In this document: positions 26,304-35,947 of the stretch, piece after piece
How positions within the stretch are numbered: position 1 is the first letter of the stretch
Layout: each line of letters opens with the position of its first letter
NCBI GenBank assembly: GCA_027063065.1
Contig: JAMOSO010000048.1
Span: 1-64,000, forward strand
Direction: 5' to 3'
Origin: Planctomycetota bacterium
GTDB lineage: Bacteria; Planctomycetota; JAMOSO01
DNA: 64,000 bases
Notes under the pieces: generated by a model
What the model was told of the DNA's origin: nothing
What the model saw: the letters and a program-made list of their open reading frames with translations, nothing else
Databases searched by the model: none
Position numbers and translations under genes: made by a program

Positions 26304-27641
26304 ATGAATTTATCATTATTTGACACTTCTGTTGATAATTTGGATTTGACTGTGCCAAATTTACCAATTAATGCACCTTTAGCTGCCAAGCTTCGTCCAA
26401 AAAAATTAGATGATTTTTTGGGGCAAGAACATTTTATGTCTAGCGGAAAAATGCTCAGACGTATGATTGAAACTAAACGATTGAATTCTTTATTGTTTTA
26501 TGGACCTCCAGGAACGGGAAAAACTACTTTATCTAGGCTAATAGCCACGGAAATTTCCGCGCCGTTTGTAGAGATTAATGCCACCGAATCAAACGTAAAA
26601 GAATTGCGTGCGGTTTTAGAGCGCAGTCGGTTATCGTTGCGACGCACAGGTCGCAAAAGTATTTTATTTATTGATGAAATACATCGGTTTAATCGCGCTC
26701 AACAAGATGTATTATTGCCAGATATTGAAAACGGTTTTTTGATTTTGATAGGAGCTACAACTATAAATCCATCATTTTCAATTAACTCGCCATTGTTGTC
26801 GCGTTCTAATTTGTTTAGTTTTGAGGTTTTATCTTTAGGTGCTCAAACACAATTAATTATGCGTGCAATTAATTTATGTAAGCAAGAATTAGCCGTTGAT
26901 ATAGTAATAAATACAGACGCACAAGAGTATTTGTTGGCGCGTGCAAATGGTGATGGGCGACGGTTATTAAATGCCTTAGAGTTAGCAATTTATTCTACTG
27001 CAGTTAATGATGGAAAAATATCATTGAGATTACAAGATATTGAAGAAGCTATTCAAGTCAAAGCTGCAAGGTATGATCGCAATGGTGATGATCATTACGA
27101 TGTAATATCAGCTTTTATTAAGTCTATTCGTGGTTCAGATGCAAATGCAGCTATTTATTGGTTGGCTAGAATGTTAAATGCTGGCGAAGATATTAGATTT
27201 ATTTCCAGAAGATTGATTATTTTAGCATCAGAGGATATTGGCAATGCATCACCGCAAGCCTTGTCGGTTGCCACATCAGCTGCACAGGCAGTGGAATTAA
27301 TAGGTATGCCTGAGGCGCGGATTATTTTAGCGCAAGCTACTACATTTTTGGCTACCGCGCCTAAATCTAATGCTAGTTATTTAGCTATTGATAGAGCTTT
27401 GTCAGATATTAAAAACGGTGTGATTCATGAAGTGCCAAAGCCGCTACGTGATGGGCATTATAAAGATGCCAAGAGCATGGGTAATAGTTTGGGGTATTTA
27501 TATCCTCATGATTATCCAAATCATTGGGTGCGGCAAGAGTATTTGCCTGATGAGGCCAAGTATTATCAACCCAGTAATCAAGGTTATGAATTGCGTATTA
27601 AGGAAAAGATGAAAAACAATGACAAAAACAATGATTCGTAA
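26304..27641 (+). CDS. rarA: Replication-associated recombination protein A (RarA/MgsA AAA+ ATPase)
   Basis: AAA+ ATPase of the clamp-loader clade that acts at stalled forks. Walker A GPPGTGKTT and Walker B ILFIDEIHRFN lie near 60 and 110. The start LAAKLRPKKLDDFLGQEHF and the C-terminal region with AYWLARMLNAGEDIRFI-like text and LPDEAKYYQPSNQGYE are typical. The ATG at 26304 is preferred (445 residues): an AGGG site lies 8 bases upstream, whereas the alternative TTG at 26286 is inside the 6S helix. Its end overlaps ygfA by 23 bases. Confidence 0.93.
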   Translation: MNLSLFDTSVDNLDLTVPNLPINAPLAAKLRPKKLDDFLGQEHFMSSGKMLRRMIETKRLNSLLFYGPPGTGKTTLSRLIATEISAPFVEINATESNVKELRAVLERSRLSLRRTGRKSILFIDEIHRFNRAQQDVLLPDIENGFLILIGATTINPSFSINSPLLSRSNLFSFEVLSLGAQTQLIMRAINLCKQELAVDIVINTDAQEYLLARANGDGRRLLNALELAIYSTAVNDGKISLRLQDIEEAIQVKAARYDRNGDDHYDVISAFIKSIRGSDANAAIYWLARMLNAGEDIRFISRRLIILASEDIGNASPQALSVATSAAQAVELIGMPEARIILAQATTFLATAPKSNASYLAIDRALSDIKNGVIHEVPKPLRDGHYKDAKSMGNSLGYLYPHDYPNHWVRQEYLPDEAKYYQPSNQGYELRIKEKMKNNDKNNDS

Positions 27642-28161
27642 GCAAATACGTCAGCGTTTACATGGTATGAGTATGGAGCAGAAGCAGATAAGTTCGCAAA
27701 AAGTATGTAATATATTAAATAAAGAATTGGCGTATTTATCTAAAGGTTCTACTGTTATGTGTTATATGGCTTTAGATGATGAGGTCAATATTGATAAAAC
27801 AATTGAGTTTTTATGGTCTCGTGATATTAAAACGGTATTTCCTCGTGTTTTTAAACAGGCTATGCAGATATGTTATGTGCGTAGTTTTGCCGATGATTGC
27901 CATCGCGGATATTGCAATATTTTAGAACCAAATTTAGAATTAAGTCATTGTGCCATCCAAGATATAGATGTTATTTTAGTCCCTGGGGTGGCGTTTGATG
28001 ACAATGGTGGCAGGCTGGGGAGAGGAAAGGGGTTTTATGATAGATTTATTCCTCAAGCTATTAATGCGATAACAATTGGCTGTGCTTTTGTGGTGCAAAA
28101 AATGGATGTTGTATTAACCGAAAAGCACGATCAATTATTACATAAAGTTATTTTTGCTTAG
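27619..28161 (+). CDS. ygfA: 5-formyltetrahydrofolate cyclo-ligase
   Basis: Converts 5-formyl-THF to 5,10-methenyl-THF with ATP. The 180 residues include an N-terminal basic helix, a central PRV segment near 73, and the signature VPGVAFDDNGGRLGRGKGFYDRF near 121-143. It starts inside rarA (23-base overlap; a second ATG 12 bases on is also possible). Its 3' end overlaps the convergent receiver gene by 14 bases. Confidence 0.9.
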   Translation: MTKTMIRKQIRQRLHGMSMEQKQISSQKVCNILNKELAYLSKGSTVMCYMALDDEVNIDKTIEFLWSRDIKTVFPRVFKQAMQICYVRSFADDCHRGYCNILEPNLELSHCAIQDIDVILVPGVAFDDNGGRLGRGKGFYDRFIPQAINAITIGCAFVVQKMDVVLTEKHDQLLHKVIFA

Positions 28162-28552
28162 TTTTTAGGCTAACTCCCCATTCTGGCAGGCCAATCACTT
28201 CTTGTATTTCGGTATGCAATTCACTTGTTTTTATTGGCTTGGCAATAAAAGCAGATGCCCCTGTTTCTAATAAATCACTGATTTCTTTTACAGTTACAAC
28301 TCCACTCATGATGATTACAGGTATTTTTTGTAAAAGGTCGTCTTCTCTTATGAGTTTAATTAATTCACGCCCATCCATATTGGGCATCATCATATCTGTT
28401 AAAATTAAATCAAAATTGGCATCTTGTTTTAATACTTCCCAGGCTTCTTGTCCGTCTGGACAAAATATAGGTTCGTAACCGTCTTTTAATAATTTTTTTT
28501 TCAATATTAAACGTAGTGCTGAATCGTCTTCCGCTATTAACAATCGCATCAT
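28148..28552 (-). CDS. Single-domain response regulator
   Basis: A 134-residue CheY-like receiver: AEDD near 8, phospho-acceptor Asp in LILTDMMMPNMDG near 55, Ser in IIMSG near 83 and Lys in FIAKPI near 106. No output domain. The gene is divergent from cheA, with a 192-base shared upstream region, and may be functionally linked to it. Confidence 0.9.
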   Translation of the reverse strand: MMRLLIAEDDSALRLILKKKLLKDGYEPIFCPDGQEAWEVLKQDANFDLILTDMMMPNMDGRELIKLIREDDLLQKIPVIIMSGVVTVKEISDLLETGASAFIAKPIKTSELHTEIQEVIGLPEWGVSLKTKQK

Positions 28553-28744
28553 GTGTCCTCTCCTTCAAAATAGTCCCATTTATATAAATGGTAACTAATT
28601 CTTTAAAAAGGGCAAATAAATATTGGTTGTTTAAAAAAATAGAAATTTAGTTATCTTTGCTTGCAATTTGGGCTTGGTAATCGTAATCTTGTAAGATATT
28701 GGACAACATCGTCGTAAGACGTTTTTATTTTCAGCGGGGTTAGT

Positions 28745-31700
28745 ATGGATTTTGATGAAAGTATCGTAGCAGAATTTATTGAAGAGTCTGAAGAACATCT
28801 TGATGGAATTGAAGATGATTTATTGGCAATTGAACAAGCTGGAGCAGATGTAGATCCAGATGTAGTCAATGAGGTTTTTCGTGCATTACACACTATTAAG
28901 GGAGGTGCTGGGTTTTTAGCCTTAAATGTCATTAAAGAATTAGCTCATCATCAAGAGCATCTTTTAAATTTAATTAGAAAAGGCGAGTTGATTCCAACGC
29001 CAGAAATTGTCAATAGCCTGTTAAATGGTATTGATAAATTGCGTAGTTTAATAGCAGATTATGCCAATAGTAATGAAGAAGACGTAAGTGATTTGGTGGC
29101 GGATTTACAACGTGTAGCCAACGCAGACAGTAGTGCTGATAGTGTTGGCTCTGATGAGGTTCAATCGCTTGATTCAAATGCCTCTTCAAATACCTCTTCA
29201 AATACCTCTTCTAATAGTGATAAAAACATTGTGAAAATCTACAACGAAAACAATGTAGAGCTTTTTACCACAGATATGTCCTTGATAGAAAATGAACGAG
29301 GCAAAGGACATTATTTATATATTTTAACTGCAGATTTGACCAAGGCGACAGATGAGAATAGTGACCCTAATAAAGTTGCTGAACACTGGAAAGGTATAGG
29401 CACAGTATTAAAAAGTTCTAAAAAATTAAATGAAGGGCTTTGTGATGATATACAAGAAAGTCAACTTCCAGAATTACATTTGTTTTTGGCAACCGTTTTA
29501 GAACCAGATATGTTAAATGTGATGATTGAAGTGCCTGGTCAAAGTTTGCGACATTTGGATGATGATGATTTTATTGCGGCAGATGATACTGCGCAAAACA
29601 CTGTTGCTTCAACGGAATCTGTATCAAAAGCGCCAAATGTAGCAACGCCAAGTCTTGAGACTAAAACAGAGAAACCGGTATCTACTCCGGTTGAAGTAAA
29701 GCCAGCTCCTGTTAAAGTGGCGTCAGCACCCGTAAAAGCGCCCGTCAAAAATGCTGAAAAAGCAACCCCTCCTAAAAAAGTAGATGCTAGTATTCGAGTA
29801 CAGTTAAATACTTTAAATACATTAATGACTTTGGCTGGAGAGTTAGTATTAGCTAGAAATCAGTTGGTGCAAAGTGTAAAATCTGCAGATATGTCTACAG
29901 TTGAAGGTGTTACTCAACGTGTGGATACAATAACATCTGAATTGCAATTAGCAATTATGGCCACTCGTATGCAACCTATTGGCAATGTGTTTAATAAGTT
30001 TAAACGAGTAGTACGAGATTTATCACGTACACTAAAAAAAGAAATAGAATTAGAAATTACTGGTGAAGATGTTGAACTTGATAAGACCATTATTGAAGCA
30101 ATAGGCGATCCTTTAACGCACTTAATTAGAAACGCCTGTGATCATGGTATTGAATTGCCAGCAAAACGTTTAGCTGCTGGTAAGCCTAAATCAGGTCGTA
30201 TGGCTTTACGCGCTTTTTATGAAGCTGGTCAGGTAATTATTCAAATAGAAGATAACGGTAATGGTATTGATGCTACTAAAGTAAAAGCTAAGGCTTTAGA
30301 AGGCGGTGCTTGGACGGCGGAACAGCTTGATGCAATGCCAGAAAAAGAAATAGTTAAATTGATTTTTAATCCTGGATTTTCTTTGGCAGAAAAAGTAACA
30401 GATGTTTCAGGACGTGGCGTTGGCATGGATGTTGTGTTTCAAAATTTAACCAAGATAGGCGGTGTTATCGATATTGATACAGAGGTTGGTAAAGGTTCAA
30501 TATTTACCATTAAGTTACCATTGACCCTTGCCATTATGCCAAGTTTATTAATTTCATTAGCTAAACATAATTATGCAATTCCTCAGGTAAATTTAGTAGA
30601 ATTAGTTCGCATTTCGCCAGATAAAATTCAAGAGAGCATACAGACTATAGGTGAAGCCGTGATATTGCGCTTAAGAGATGTCTTATTGCCTATATTGCGT
30701 TTAAGCGATGTGTTAGGTCTTGAAAGTAGATCTTTTTTCGATCCTGAAACAGGTATCGAACGCCCATGCAGGCGTGATGCCATTGCGGATAGACGTAGTA
30801 ATGAAAGCGCTAAACAAAAAGCAAAAAATGATGAAAATCGATTGTCTACTGATAGACGTAGTATTATAAATAGTTCTATGAATATTGTAGTGGTAAACCA
30901 GGGTGGTTTTCACTATGGCTTAATTGTGGATGATTTTTTAGATTCTGAAGAAATAGTTGTGAAGCCACTTGGTAAACATTTGCAAGATTGTAAATGTTAT
31001 GCTGGAGCTACTATTCAAGGAGATGGTTCTGTGGCATTGATTTTGGATGTGGTTGGCATTTCTGATCATATGAATCTTGGTGCATTGCAAGACGCCAACT
31101 CTAATGTGGATGAGGTAGTTGATGATTCATTAGAAGAAGATCATAGTTTATTGTTGGTTAAAAATCATAAAGATGAACAGTTTGCCGTACCTTTATCGTT
31201 AATAGAGCGAATAGAAAAGATTAAAAATGAAGATATTGTCGAAGCAGGTGGCAGATCATCTATTCAGTACCGTGGTGGGTCATTGGCATTATTTTCTATT
31301 GAAGAAGTTGCGCAGGTTAAACCACGCAGTACTGATGGTGATATTTATGTATTAGTATTTGAAGTTGCTAAACGTGAAGTTGGTGTATTGGTTTCTGATG
31401 TTGTTGATGTTTTGGATTATAAAGGCGAAATTGACGAAAGTACTTTCTCGCAAAAATGCATATTTGGTTCTGGTATTATGAATAATGTAACTACATTATT
31501 GTTGGATTTACAGGGAATTATTCAAGAAAGTTGTCCAGAATGGTTTGTTAAACTTGATGCTAAAACATCAGAATCTATCGATGGTTCTAACGGAAAAACA
31601 ACACGTAGTAAGAAGATTTTAGTAGTTGACGATTCAAAGTTCTATCGCAATCAGATATCTCGTTTTATAACAGAGACAGGTTGTGAGGTTGTAACAGCAG

Positions 31701-31975
31701 AAGATGGAGCACAGGCATTAGAGCTAGTTGAAAATTCTTTAGATGATCCTTTTGGAGTGGTTTTTACAGATATTGAAATGCCTGTAATGGACGGGTTAGA
31801 GTTTACACGTAAAGTAAGGGCTAATCCTCACTTTAGTGATTTGCCGATGGTAGCTATTACTTCTGTGGCTGGTTCTACAGGAGAGAAAGCTGGTTTTGAG
31901 GCCGGTGTAGATAGGTATTTAATTAAATTAGACAAAAATAGTATAGTTGAAGCTTTAGAAAACTATGTGTTTTAA
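28745..31975 (+). CDS. cheA: Hybrid chemotaxis histidine kinase CheA with two CheW-like domains and a receiver
   Basis: Protein of 1076 residues. The N-terminal Hpt domain has phospho-His49 (ALHTIKGGAGFL). A low-complexity stretch (ASSNTSSNTSSNSD, near 145-158, from a 12-base tandem repeat) and a Pro/Lys/Val-rich linker follow. The P3 dimerisation segment starts near 350. The ATPase boxes include HLIRNACDHGIE (N box), DNGNGID (G1) and DVSGRGVGMDVV (G2). Two CheW-like domains follow (about 585-770 and 800-940), then a C-terminal receiver with phospho-acceptor Asp in VVFTDIEMPVMDG near 1018. This plan is common in non-flagellar or pilus chemosensory systems. First gene of cheA-cheW-cheB-cheR. 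Confidence 0.93.
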   Translation: MDFDESIVAEFIEESEEHLDGIEDDLLAIEQAGADVDPDVVNEVFRALHTIKGGAGFLALNVIKELAHHQEHLLNLIRKGELIPTPEIVNSLLNGIDKLRSLIADYANSNEEDVSDLVADLQRVANADSSADSVGSDEVQSLDSNASSNTSSNTSSNSDKNIVKIYNENNVELFTTDMSLIENERGKGHYLYILTADLTKATDENSDPNKVAEHWKGIGTVLKSSKKLNEGLCDDIQESQLPELHLFLATVLEPDMLNVMIEVPGQSLRHLDDDDFIAADDTAQNTVASTESVSKAPNVATPSLETKTEKPVSTPVEVKPAPVKVASAPVKAPVKNAEKATPPKKVDASIRVQLNTLNTLMTLAGELVLARNQLVQSVKSADMSTVEGVTQRVDTITSELQLAIMATRMQPIGNVFNKFKRVVRDLSRTLKKEIELEITGEDVELDKTIIEAIGDPLTHLIRNACDHGIELPAKRLAAGKPKSGRMALRAFYEAGQVIIQIEDNGNGIDATKVKAKALEGGAWTAEQLDAMPEKEIVKLIFNPGFSLAEKVTDVSGRGVGMDVVFQNLTKIGGVIDIDTEVGKGSIFTIKLPLTLAIMPSLLISLAKHNYAIPQVNLVELVRISPDKIQESIQTIGEAVILRLRDVLLPILRLSDVLGLESRSFFDPETGIERPCRRDAIADRRSNESAKQKAKNDENRLSTDRRSIINSSMNIVVVNQGGFHYGLIVDDFLDSEEIVVKPLGKHLQDCKCYAGATIQGDGSVALILDVVGISDHMNLGALQDANSNVDEVVDDSLEEDHSLLLVKNHKDEQFAVPLSLIERIEKIKNEDIVEAGGRSSIQYRGGSLALFSIEEVAQVKPRSTDGDIYVLVFEVAKREVGVLVSDVVDVLDYKGEIDESTFSQKCIFGSGIMNNVTTLLLDLQGIIQESCPEWFVKLDAKTSESIDGSNGKTTRSKKILVVDDSKFYRNQISRFITETGCEVVTAEDGAQALELVENSLDDPFGVVFTDIEMPVMDGLEFTRKVRANPHFSDLPMVAITSVAGSTGEKAGFEAGVDRYLIKLDKNSIVEALENYVF

Positions 31976-31985
31976 GGGGGATAAG

Positions 31986-32426
31986 ATGCAAGTAAGTGAT
32001 ATAAATGAATTAACAGTATTTTTGCTAGGTGATGTGCATTATGGAATCCCAGTACGTCAGGTGAAGGAGATTAATCAAAACTTTAATATCACGCCTGTAC
32101 CTGGAGCTCCTGATTATGTACGTGGTGCTGTTAATTTGCGTGGACAAATAGTTACAGTGATTGATTTACGTATGCGATTTGGTTTACAATCATCTGAAAT
32201 TACAAATATCACTCGAAATATTGTTGTTAGTTTCGAAGATGAACAGGTAGGGTTGTTAGTGGATAGTGTTGAAGATATTACAGAAGTAGATCAAGGGCGT
32301 TTTCAACCTCCTCCTGCAAATTTAGGTGGTATTCACCGAAATTTCTTTTTATCAGCTTATAAGCGAGAAGAGGATTTGATTTCTGTATTAGATATTAATG
32401 AAGTGTTGCAAGTGGAAGAATCTTAA
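31986..32426 (+). CDS. cheW: Chemotaxis coupling protein CheW
   Basis: A 146-residue coupling protein bridging receptors and CheA. TVFLLGDVHYGIPVRQVKEINQ and PDYVRGAVNLRGQIVTVIDLR (residues about 40-60) are the standard CheW text. The ATG at 31986 is chosen for the AAGGGGG ribosome site; an upstream in-frame ATG overlaps cheA. Confidence 0.93.
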   Translation: MQVSDINELTVFLLGDVHYGIPVRQVKEINQNFNITPVPGAPDYVRGAVNLRGQIVTVIDLRMRFGLQSSEITNITRNIVVSFEDEQVGLLVDSVEDITEVDQGRFQPPPANLGGIHRNFFLSAYKREEDLISVLDINEVLQVEES

Positions 32427-32442
32427 TATTATAAAGGAATAT

Positions 32443-33561
32443 ATGGAACAACCTAAAATAAAGGTTTTGGTAGTAGATGATTCTGCGATTTATCGTAAGA
32501 TTATTACTGCTTGTTTAGAAAAAATGCCAGGTGTTAGCGTAGTTGGTACAGCTCCAAATGGTCGTTTGGCATTGATTAAAGCAAAGTCATTACAACCAGA
32601 TTTAATAACTTTAGATGTTGAGATGCCGGATATTGATGGTGTACAAACGTTAAAAGAGTTACAAAAGAGTGGTTTTAATATTCCTGTGATTATGATTAGT
32701 GCGCATACTAAGGAAGGAGCCGCTGTTACTATTGAAGCATTGGAGTTAGGTGCATACCATTTTGTTACTAAACCAGATGGTATGGATTTGCAAAAAAATA
32801 TTCATTATTTAACAGAAAGTTTTAAAGATTTAATTGCTCAACTTCCGCGTCAACAATTGTTGCAGACATTAAAGCGTTCTGCATCTAAACCATCTTTGAC
32901 AAGTGTAAAACCAACTTCAACATTTGCATCTAAACCATCTGTTGTTGCTAGCAAATCTAATACTGTATGTAAGACAGGCGTTGCTTTGCCACGTAATAAA
33001 AGTGTATTGGTGATAGGTGTCTCTACTGGGGGGCCTAATGCTTTAGCGGAAATTATCCCAAAATTGCCATCTACTTTAAAAGTTCCAGTATTGATTGTAC
33101 AGCATATGCCAGCAGCTTTTACATCAGTTTTAGCTGAATCTTTGGATAAAAAATCACCTTTGAGTGTAGTAGAGGCTAAACATGGCGAGCTTATTCAACG
33201 GGGTAAGGTATATATCGCTCCTGGTGGTAAACAGATGAGGTTGAAAGGCAGTGCAAGTGCTGCGACTATCGATATTACTGATGATGCGCCAGTTAAGCAT
33301 TGTAAACCATCTGTTGATTATTTATTTTCAACGGTTGCAGATGTTTTTGGGTCTTCAACTTTGGCTGTCATTTTAACTGGTATGGGTGATGATGGTACAG
33401 AAGGCTGTAGGCAGTTAAAAAATAAAAATGCGTTTGTATTTGTACAAAGTGGTGATACTTGTGTTGTAAATGGTATGCCCAAAGCCGCAATAGATGCTGG
33501 AGTAGTTGATACGGTTTTGCCTTTATCTGAAATTGCTCCAGCTTTAGCATCGGTGTTCTAA
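32443..33561 (+). CDS. cheB: Chemotaxis protein-glutamate methylesterase CheB
   Basis: Demethylates receptor glutamates and deamidates glutamines when phosphorylated. The N-terminal receiver has VVDDSAIYR near 11 and Asp in LITLDVEMPDIDG near 57. A Ser/Thr/Lys/Pro linker (about 140-185) leads to the methylesterase domain with catalytic Ser in GVSTGGPNA, His in VQHMP and Asp in LTGMGDDG. AAGGAA precedes the ATG at 32443, preferred to an upstream ATG within cheW. The stop overlaps the cheR start (TAATG). Confidence 0.95.
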   Translation: MEQPKIKVLVVDDSAIYRKIITACLEKMPGVSVVGTAPNGRLALIKAKSLQPDLITLDVEMPDIDGVQTLKELQKSGFNIPVIMISAHTKEGAAVTIEALELGAYHFVTKPDGMDLQKNIHYLTESFKDLIAQLPRQQLLQTLKRSASKPSLTSVKPTSTFASKPSVVASKSNTVCKTGVALPRNKSVLVIGVSTGGPNALAEIIPKLPSTLKVPVLIVQHMPAAFTSVLAESLDKKSPLSVVEAKHGELIQRGKVYIAPGGKQMRLKGSASAATIDITDDAPVKHCKPSVDYLFSTVADVFGSSTLAVILTGMGDDGTEGCRQLKNKNAFVFVQSGDTCVVNGMPKAAIDAGVVDTVLPLSEIAPALASVF

Positions 33562-34379
33562 TGGCAGAATTTGATATAATTCGTGAATATGTACATAAAG
33601 TCAGTGGTATTACTTTAGATTCGTCTAAAGATTATTTAATTCATGCCAAATTTGATCCTATTGTTAAAAAAATTGGTTGCGCGCATATTGATGATATTGT
33701 GGCTAAGGCTAAGGCGGATGCGACAGGGGCTATTACAGAAATGATAGTAGATGCTATTACTACTAATGAAACTTTTTTCTTTCGTGAGCCCCAGACATTT
33801 AAGTTGTTTGAGTTTAAACTTTTGCCTGATGCTATGGATCGTAGTGGTAATGCCATTGGTGGAGTGCGTATTTGGTGTGCAGCGTGTTCGACAGGTCAAG
33901 AACCTTATACAATAGCTATGGTTATGGAAGAGCTATTTTATGGAGATCCTCCATGTCCCATTCAAATTTATGCTACCGATATTTGTGATGAGGCTATAGC
34001 TAAAGCATCATCTGGTTTATATACACAATTTGAAATTGGTCGCGGGCTAGATGCACAAAGAGTGCAAAAGTATTTTGATAAAGAAGGCAATCAATATCGC
34101 ATTAAAGATCATATTCGCTCTAAGGTGAAATTTGGTAAGGGTAATTTGTTTGATTTTAATTCTGCTCCGGCAAAAGGTTTTGATATTATATTTTTGCGTA
34201 ATGTAATGATATATTTTGATTCTAACGATAAAAAAACATTATATTCAATAATAGCATCTCATTTGCGTCCAGGAGGAGTGTTGGTTGTGGGTTCTTCTGA
34301 AATGGTAGAGCCATACACAGATTGTTTCGAAAAAAACAACAAGCATTTTAATGCCACTTATTACGAAAAAAAACAATAA
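33561..34379 (+). CDS. cheR: Chemotaxis protein methyltransferase CheR
   Basis: SAM-dependent methyltransferase for receptor glutamates, 272 residues. TNETFFFREPQTF near 68, the SAM motif WCAACSTGQEPYTIA near 104-118, ATDICDEAIAKA near 138 and FLRNVMIYFD near 210 are all diagnostic. Last gene of the cheAWBR run. No receptor (MCP) gene is in the window. Confidence 0.95.
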   Translation: MAEFDIIREYVHKVSGITLDSSKDYLIHAKFDPIVKKIGCAHIDDIVAKAKADATGAITEMIVDAITTNETFFFREPQTFKLFEFKLLPDAMDRSGNAIGGVRIWCAACSTGQEPYTIAMVMEELFYGDPPCPIQIYATDICDEAIAKASSGLYTQFEIGRGLDAQRVQKYFDKEGNQYRIKDHIRSKVKFGKGNLFDFNSAPAKGFDIIFLRNVMIYFDSNDKKTLYSIIASHLRPGGVLVVGSSEMVEPYTDCFEKNNKHFNATYYEKKQ

Positions 34380-34418
34380 AATATTAAGTTGTTATATTAT
34401 ATACCTAATATTTTATTG
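34374..34418. terminator. Inverted repeat across convergent stops of cheR and the next gene
   Basis: CAATAAAATATTA (34374-34386) and TAATATTTTATTG (34406-34418) are perfect 13-base arms 19 bases apart. The left arm spans the cheR stop and the right arm the stop of the convergent gene. A weak AT-only stem, without T-run; possible bidirectional terminator or mRNA 3'-end protector. Confidence 0.4.
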
Positions 34419-35163
34419 TGCTTATATCATAAATGTTTTCATAATAAAAAGTGGCGATATCTTTTAAGTTAATTTGAGCTAATTGACTTTGTTGTTTTAA
34501 GTTTTGTATTGGATGTCTCAATACGGAAATAAATTTATGCGATGCTTCTGTGAGTTGTTTTTGTTGTGTTAGGTGTAAAATGTTATGTTTTTCACGTTCA
34601 AATACGCGTTTAACTCTGTTTGTTGCCTCTAAACTTTTTTGTGGCATATCTATGCCTTGGCAGAATTGTAATAAGGATATTAATTCTTCAAGACGGTTTT
34701 CTTTGATTTCGTTTTCAATAAAGTTTAATAATTTTAAAAAGTTTTTAAATTCTAAGGTTTTATTTTGTAAGGCTATTTTAACGGTTTTTGACAGATAACT
34801 ATTTTTTAGCCATAACAATATAGCTGTTTCAATTTTATGAAATATTTGAGATTTTTTTAATGTATTTTCTTGGCTAGGCTGTAAATCTATGCCAACTTCA
34901 AAGCATTTATATAATGATGCGTTTAATTTTATTTGTTCTGATAATATAAAAATATTGGTTAAGGTATTTTTGTCTGGAGCACAAATATAAGCAATAATTT
35001 GTTGGCTTAATTTTAAAATATTATTTTTAAAAGATGTACAATTATTTTTTTTGCATTGTTCAATGCTAATTGTAATATCACGCATAGCGTCGGCGTCAAT
35101 ACCGTCATGTTGTACTATAAATAATGCTAGATTACAAATGCGATTTAATTGTTCTTCATTCAT
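34405..35163 (-). CDS. Unknown helical protein next to CoaC
   Basis: Not recognised. The 252 residues are mostly helical, Lys/Asn/Gln/Leu-rich, with Cys in the first 60 positions (CNLALFIVQHDG, CKKNNC). No membrane segment or catalytic motif is seen. It is not the CoaB synthetase domain that is normally fused to CoaC. It overlaps the upstream coaC-like gene by 8 bases, so they form one operon. Function cannot be inferred. Confidence 0.65.
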   Translation of the reverse strand: MNEEQLNRICNLALFIVQHDGIDADAMRDITISIEQCKKNNCTSFKNNILKLSQQIIAYICAPDKNTLTNIFILSEQIKLNASLYKCFEVGIDLQPSQENTLKKSQIFHKIETAILLWLKNSYLSKTVKIALQNKTLEFKNFLKLLNFIENEIKENRLEELISLLQFCQGIDMPQKSLEATNRVKRVFEREKHNILHLTQQKQLTEASHKFISVLRHPIQNLKQQSQLAQINLKDIATFYYENIYDISTIKY

Positions 35164-35695
35164 TTGTACTTAAAGTTTTTAAAATATATTGAACAATATC
35201 TTTTGGGTTGGCTAAAGCGCCTATGCCCATATCGCCACAAGCGAGCTGTTTTTTAATTGGCTCAATAATATGGGATTGTTTTTTGAGCTTATTTATATTG
35301 GCAATGGTTTGTTGGTGTTGCCACATACGGGTATTCATAGCTGGCGCAAAAAATACAGGTTTATCCTGCATACATAAATAAGTGGTGGATATAATATCAT
35401 CTGCAATACCGTGGGCACATTTGGCAATGATATTTGCTGTAGCAGGAGCAATTACAAACGCAGATGCCCATGGGGCTAATTCAACATGTTCAATCGAGCA
35501 ATTATCGCTAAAGGTGTTGGTTATAACGGGATGACTTGATAGTGTTCTTAGAGTTAAAGGGGTTATAAATTCCGCACCTGCTTGGGATAATAAAACTCTG
35601 ACATTATAATTATTATATTTAAATGTTTGAATGATATCACAGGCTTTATAAGCAGCGATTGATCCTGTTATAGCAAGCACTATATTTTTTTGCAT
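35156..35695 (-). CDS. Stand-alone phosphopantothenoylcysteine decarboxylase-like flavoprotein (CoaC domain)
   Basis: Homo-oligomeric FMN-binding decarboxylase fold of 179 residues: LAITGSIAAYKACDI at the N-terminus, the active-site His in IEHVELAPWASAFVIAPATAN near 68, and PAMNTRMW near 117. In most bacteria this is the first half of a fused CoaBC of about 400 residues, making 4'-phosphopantetheine for CoA. Here the CoaB half is missing and an unrelated gene follows. It could be true CoaC with CoaB elsewhere, or a related flavoprotein such as a peptidyl-cysteine or UbiX-like enzyme. Confidence 0.8.
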   Translation of the reverse strand: MQKNIVLAITGSIAAYKACDIIQTFKYNNYNVRVLLSQAGAEFITPLTLRTLSSHPVITNTFSDNCSIEHVELAPWASAFVIAPATANIIAKCAHGIADDIISTTYLCMQDKPVFFAPAMNTRMWQHQQTIANINKLKKQSHIIEPIKKQLACGDMGIGALANPKDIVQYILKTLSTNE

Positions 35696-35947
35696 AATAA
35701 TTACAATAGAATAAACGGTTGTTAATTTCCAGTTTTTTTTATAATATTATAAAGGTATCGAGTTGTACGTAGTACGTATGTTGTTTAGTATGTAATTTAT
35801 GTAATATGTGCCGATTGTTTGTTATTATATTGTAGTGCGTTAAAATCTTAATAAATCTATGAAAATATAAATATTTTGTTTATCTTTTGGTTTGCTTTTG
35901 TAATATTATCATTTATTTACAATATGTTATAAAAATAAGGAAAAGTA

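Noticed and set aside
29180-29213. 12-base tandem repeat in cheA as a phase-variation switch
   Set aside because: The unit is a multiple of three and only about three copies exist, so it changes linker length but not frame.
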